Below the pieces are notes generated by a model that was not told where the DNA came from, did not search any database, and saw only the letters and a program-made list of their open reading frames with translations. The position numbers and the translations under genes were made by a program. From positions 1 to 8,583 of the forward strand of contig DIEK01000063.1 in NCBI GenBank assembly GCA_002418595.1: a stretch of DNA of 8,583 nt. Direction: 5' to 3'. The number at the start of each line of letters is the position of its first letter. Position 1 is the first letter of the stretch. This stretch comes from Candidatus Omnitrophica bacterium UBA5776. Lineage in GTDB: Bacteria > Omnitrophota > Gorgyraeia > Gygaellales > Profunditerraquicolaceae. Shown here in pieces: positions 6,900 to 8,583 of the stretch.

Positions 6900-7474
6900 A
6901 CTTAGCCAATCGTCTTACGGTTTTGCGGATAGTATTCACCTTCGTGTTCATGTTTTTTCTTTTCATCCACGGCCTCTGGGCCAAGGTGATCAGCCTGGTG
7001 ATCTTCGCGCTGGCCGCCGTCTCGGATTTCCTGGACGGCCGCATCGCCCAGAAGCGCAATATGGTCACGGATTTCGGCAAGCTTATGGATCCGATCGCGG
7101 ATAAGATCCTGGTATTGGCCGCCTTCGCGGCCTTTGTGCAGATGCAGTTGGTGGACGCCTGGATGTTCGTTATTATTATCTCGAGGGAGATACTGATAAC
7201 TTCGTTGCGCCTCTTCGCGCTGAACAAGGGCAAAGTGCTTTCGGCGGCAAAGGCCGGCAAGCATAAAACCGTGTCGCAGATGTCGGTGATCGTGTTGATA
7301 CTGATATTCGTTGTGCTGAAAGAAATGATGTTGACCTTTTTTACCTGGAATCCTTCCTGGGAGAGTTTCTTCCGGCAGGGGATCTACGTGTTGATGGTCA
7401 TCACCGTCGGGCTGACACTTTATTCCGGCCTGTATTACCTCTGGGAGAATCGCCGTATAATCACGAAATTATAA
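6896..7474 (+). CDS. pgsA: CDP-diacylglycerol--glycerol-3-phosphate 3-phosphatidyltransferase
   Basis: PgsA transfers the phosphatidyl group of CDP-diacylglycerol to glycerol 3-phosphate, forming phosphatidylglycerophosphate and CMP at the inner membrane. The 192 residues match the family length. The protein starts with NLANRLTVLRI, a typical PgsA N-terminus, and has several hydrophobic helices (about 10-25, 29-45, 70-100, 128-146 and 161-182). The CDP-alcohol phosphotransferase signature is D44, D47, G48, A51, G61, D65 and D69 with correct spacing, so all four metal-binding aspartates are present. The usual Arg after A51 is Gln52 (codon CAG at 7049-7051). Other CDP-alcohol transferases share this fold, but the N-terminus and the neighbouring pgpA, which would take the next step, favour PgsA. 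Confidence 0.92.
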   Translation: MNLANRLTVLRIVFTFVFMFFLFIHGLWAKVISLVIFALAAVSDFLDGRIAQKRNMVTDFGKLMDPIADKILVLAAFAAFVQMQLVDAWMFVIIISREILITSLRLFALNKGKVLSAAKAGKHKTVSQMSVIVLILIFVVLKEMMLTFFTWNPSWESFFRQGIYVLMVITVGLTLYSGLYYLWENRRIITKL

Positions 7475-7600
7475 TTCTGGATTTGTATTGCGAATCCCGG
7501 TCTGTCGATTACGGTTAGGATGCCGGTTTCTTCTATCGCAAGCTGCCGTAACCGAAAACCGATACTGGCTGCGTTAGCTTAGCCGTTTACCGAGGTTTTT
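7475..7600 (+). promoter_or_regulatory. Gap before pgpA with inverted repeats; possible structured leader
   Basis: No gene or tRNA is recognisable here. Three inverted repeats are seen. First, 7505-7515 against 7545-7555 pairs at 10 of 11 positions (one A-C mismatch, one G-U) around a 29-nt loop. Second, CGGTTT (7524-7529) can pair with AAACCG (7556-7561). Third, AAAACC (7555-7560) can pair with GGTTTT (7594-7599), which covers part of the pgpA ribosome site. The second and third compete for the same bases. I find no convincing promoter hexamers and no intrinsic terminator: the T-run at 7596-7600 lacks a strong adjacent hairpin and touches the pgpA start. A regulatory role is inference. Confidence 0.35.
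7592..7595 (+). promoter_or_regulatory. Ribosome binding site of pgpA
   Basis: GAGG lies five bases before the ATG at 7601, followed by five T residues. It is modest, but it is the only candidate and fits the conserved N-terminal start of PgpA. Confidence 0.45.
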
Positions 7601-8071
7601 ATGCGCATAATACCCGATTTTCTCGCCAAGCCCGTTATAACTTTCTTTTACTTCGGTTATTGCCCGGTGGCTCCCGGCACTGCCGGCAGTCTGGCAGGAC
7701 TGGGTTTGTATTTTCTGGTCAAAGACAGTCCGCAGTTTTATCTTCTGGCGTTTGCGCTGGTGACCGTTGCCGGTGTCTTACTTTCCGGGGAAGGGGAGCG
7801 TATCTTCGGGCGCAAGGACCCTAATTGCGTGGTGATCGATGAGGTCAGCGGTATGCTTTTGTCTCTGGCCCTTCTTCCCTACGACGTCAGAGTCGTGGTC
7901 GCGGGATTCATTTTGTTCAGGGTTTTCGACGCGCTGAAACCTTTTCCGGCCGACAAATTGCAGTCTCTGAAAGGCAGTGCCGGGATAATGAGCGACGACA
8001 TTATGGCGGCTTTATATACCAATGTTCTGCTTCAGATAGTGGTGAGGCTGAATGTCATCAGCGGCGTATAA
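7601..8071 (+). CDS. pgpA: Phosphatidylglycerophosphatase A
   Basis: PgpA removes the terminal phosphate of phosphatidylglycerophosphate to give phosphatidylglycerol, the step after PgsA. The 156 residues match the family. Conserved blocks are in order: GYCPVAPGTAGSLAG (19-33), DPNCVVIDEVSGM (73-85) with the acidic D80/E81 pair, and FRVFDALKPFP (106-116) followed by GSAGIMSDD (125-133), whose D132/D133 end the active-site region. Hydrophobic stretches at about 14-40, 47-62 and 84-106, plus the C-terminal helix, agree with an integral inner-membrane enzyme. It is on the same strand as pgsA but 126 bp away, with a gap that may be regulated. Its last 40 bases overlap the 3' end of thpR on the other strand. 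Confidence 0.93.
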   Translation: MRIIPDFLAKPVITFFYFGYCPVAPGTAGSLAGLGLYFLVKDSPQFYLLAFALVTVAGVLLSGEGERIFGRKDPNCVVIDEVSGMLLSLALLPYDVRVVVAGFILFRVFDALKPFPADKLQSLKGSAGIMSDDIMAALYTNVLLQIVVRLNVISGV

Positions 8072-8583
8072 AGCGGTCCCGGGGCCGTGCGCATAAGGGT
8101 GAGCGAGCGCAGAATATAGCCGCGGCCCGTAATAACTTCGGCGGTTCCCGGGTCTTCCAGCGACCGCCTCAATGTCGTTATATTGCGGTTATCTTTTACT
8201 CTGCCTAGAGTGGCGTGCGCGGCGAAGCGCCTCTTTTCTGCCGGTTCTCCGCAGCCTTCCGGCAGATCCCGCAATCCTTCCGCTATTGCGCCTAATTCAT
8301 CGGCGCCTTCTTTTATCCCGGCCCAGATAACCCTCGGGTATCCATGCTCCGGGAAATGCCCCAGCCCGCCGAAAGATACGGGGAAAGGCTGAACCCCGCG
8401 CAGCGCGTTTTCTACCGCGCTGCAGAGTTCCCCGATTTTATCTTCTTTAACCTCTCCCAAAAACCTTAAAGTAAGATGAATATCGGATGGTTTCACCCAT
8501 TTGATAATTGCTCCGGAATAATGCAGTTTTTTCTGGATAAGGGCAAATGTTTCTTGTATCGCGGGCGGGATCTCAGCGGCTAT
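8032..8583 (-). CDS. thpR: RNA 2',3'-cyclic phosphodiesterase ThpR (LigT family), 5' end outside the window
   Basis: ThpR hydrolyses 2',3'-cyclic phosphate ends of RNA and shows RNA ligase activity in vitro. Both catalytic HxTx motifs of the 2H superfamily are present: HLTL at visible residues 36-39 and HATL at 123-126. The C-terminal block (TLMRTAPGPLYTPL) is also typical. The frame stays open to the window edge. Upstream of the internal GTG at 8496, the codons read IAAEIPPAIQETFALIQKKL and continue to IIKW before VKPSDIHLTLRFLG, which matches the normal ThpR N-terminus. The GTG is therefore an internal valine, and the true start lies about five codons beyond base 8583. That leaves 183 residues visible, with the stop at 8034-8032. 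The gene converges on pgpA. Confidence 0.92.
   Translation of the reverse strand: MAAEIPPAIQETFALIQKKLHYSGAIIKWVKPSDIHLTLRFLGEVKEDKIGELCSAVENALRGVQPFPVSFGGLGHFPEHGYPRVIWAGIKEGADELGAIAEGLRDLPEGCGEPAEKRRFAAHATLGRVKDNRNITTLRRSLEDPGTAEVITGRGYILRSLTLMRTAPGPLYTPLMTFSLTTI

Noticed and set aside
7567..7584. GGCT...AGCC inverted repeat considered as a terminator or tRNA arm
   Set aside because: Only a four-base stem, no adjacent T-run, and no tRNA-like cloverleaf or conserved T-loop sequence around it.
8183..8392. A 69-codon plus-strand frame after pgpA
   Set aside because: It is antisense to thpR, which has both catalytic motifs; the frame has no recognisable content.
8032..8496. thpR as a complete gene starting at GTG 8496
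   Set aside because: The frame continues upstream to the window edge with a typical ThpR N-terminal sequence, so the GTG is internal and the gene is cut by the window.

Overview
This window is an ordinary core-genome stretch from an uncultured-looking bacterium. Seven genes run on the plus strand: rpsO, pnp, ftsK, a rodZ-type gene, rimO, pgsA and pgpA. One convergent minus-strand gene, thpR, runs off the right edge. The standard code is used, with TGA and TAA both as stops. Base composition is even across the genes. I see no mobile element, CRISPR array, tRNA, rRNA or phage gene. The RodZ-like protein, the rimO/pgsA/pgpA linkage and protein character resemble diderm candidate lineages such as Omnitrophota. 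That placement is inference from gene order and family resemblance, not a phylogeny.

Layout: bases 1-109 hold a near-consensus sigma-70 promoter (TTGACT, 17-bp spacer, TATAAT) and a short purine-rich leader. rpsO (ribosomal protein S15) and pnp (polynucleotide phosphorylase) follow 28 bp apart. ftsK starts 25 bp after pnp, and the rodZ-like gene 15 bp after ftsK. rodZ/rimO and rimO/pgsA each overlap by ATGA, so they are probably translationally coupled. No intrinsic terminator is visible from rpsO to pgsA, so these six genes could form one transcript. A 126-bp gap with inverted repeats then precedes pgpA. pgpA and thpR converge and overlap by 40 bp at their 3' ends.

Together the genes cover translation and RNA turnover (S15, PNPase, RimO acting on ribosomal protein S12, ThpR on 2',3'-cyclic phosphate RNA), chromosome segregation and cell shape (FtsK, RodZ), and two successive steps of phosphatidylglycerol synthesis (PgsA, then PgpA). 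This is a growth-linked housekeeping cluster.

I did not find a previously undescribed system. The points worth a second look are small: a RimO with a shortened inter-domain linker carrying an extra CxxC, a PgsA with Gln in place of the usual signature Arg, a possible two-state RNA element covering the pgpA ribosome binding site, a 12-codon reading frame in front of rpsO, and the pgpA/thpR tail-to-tail overlap.
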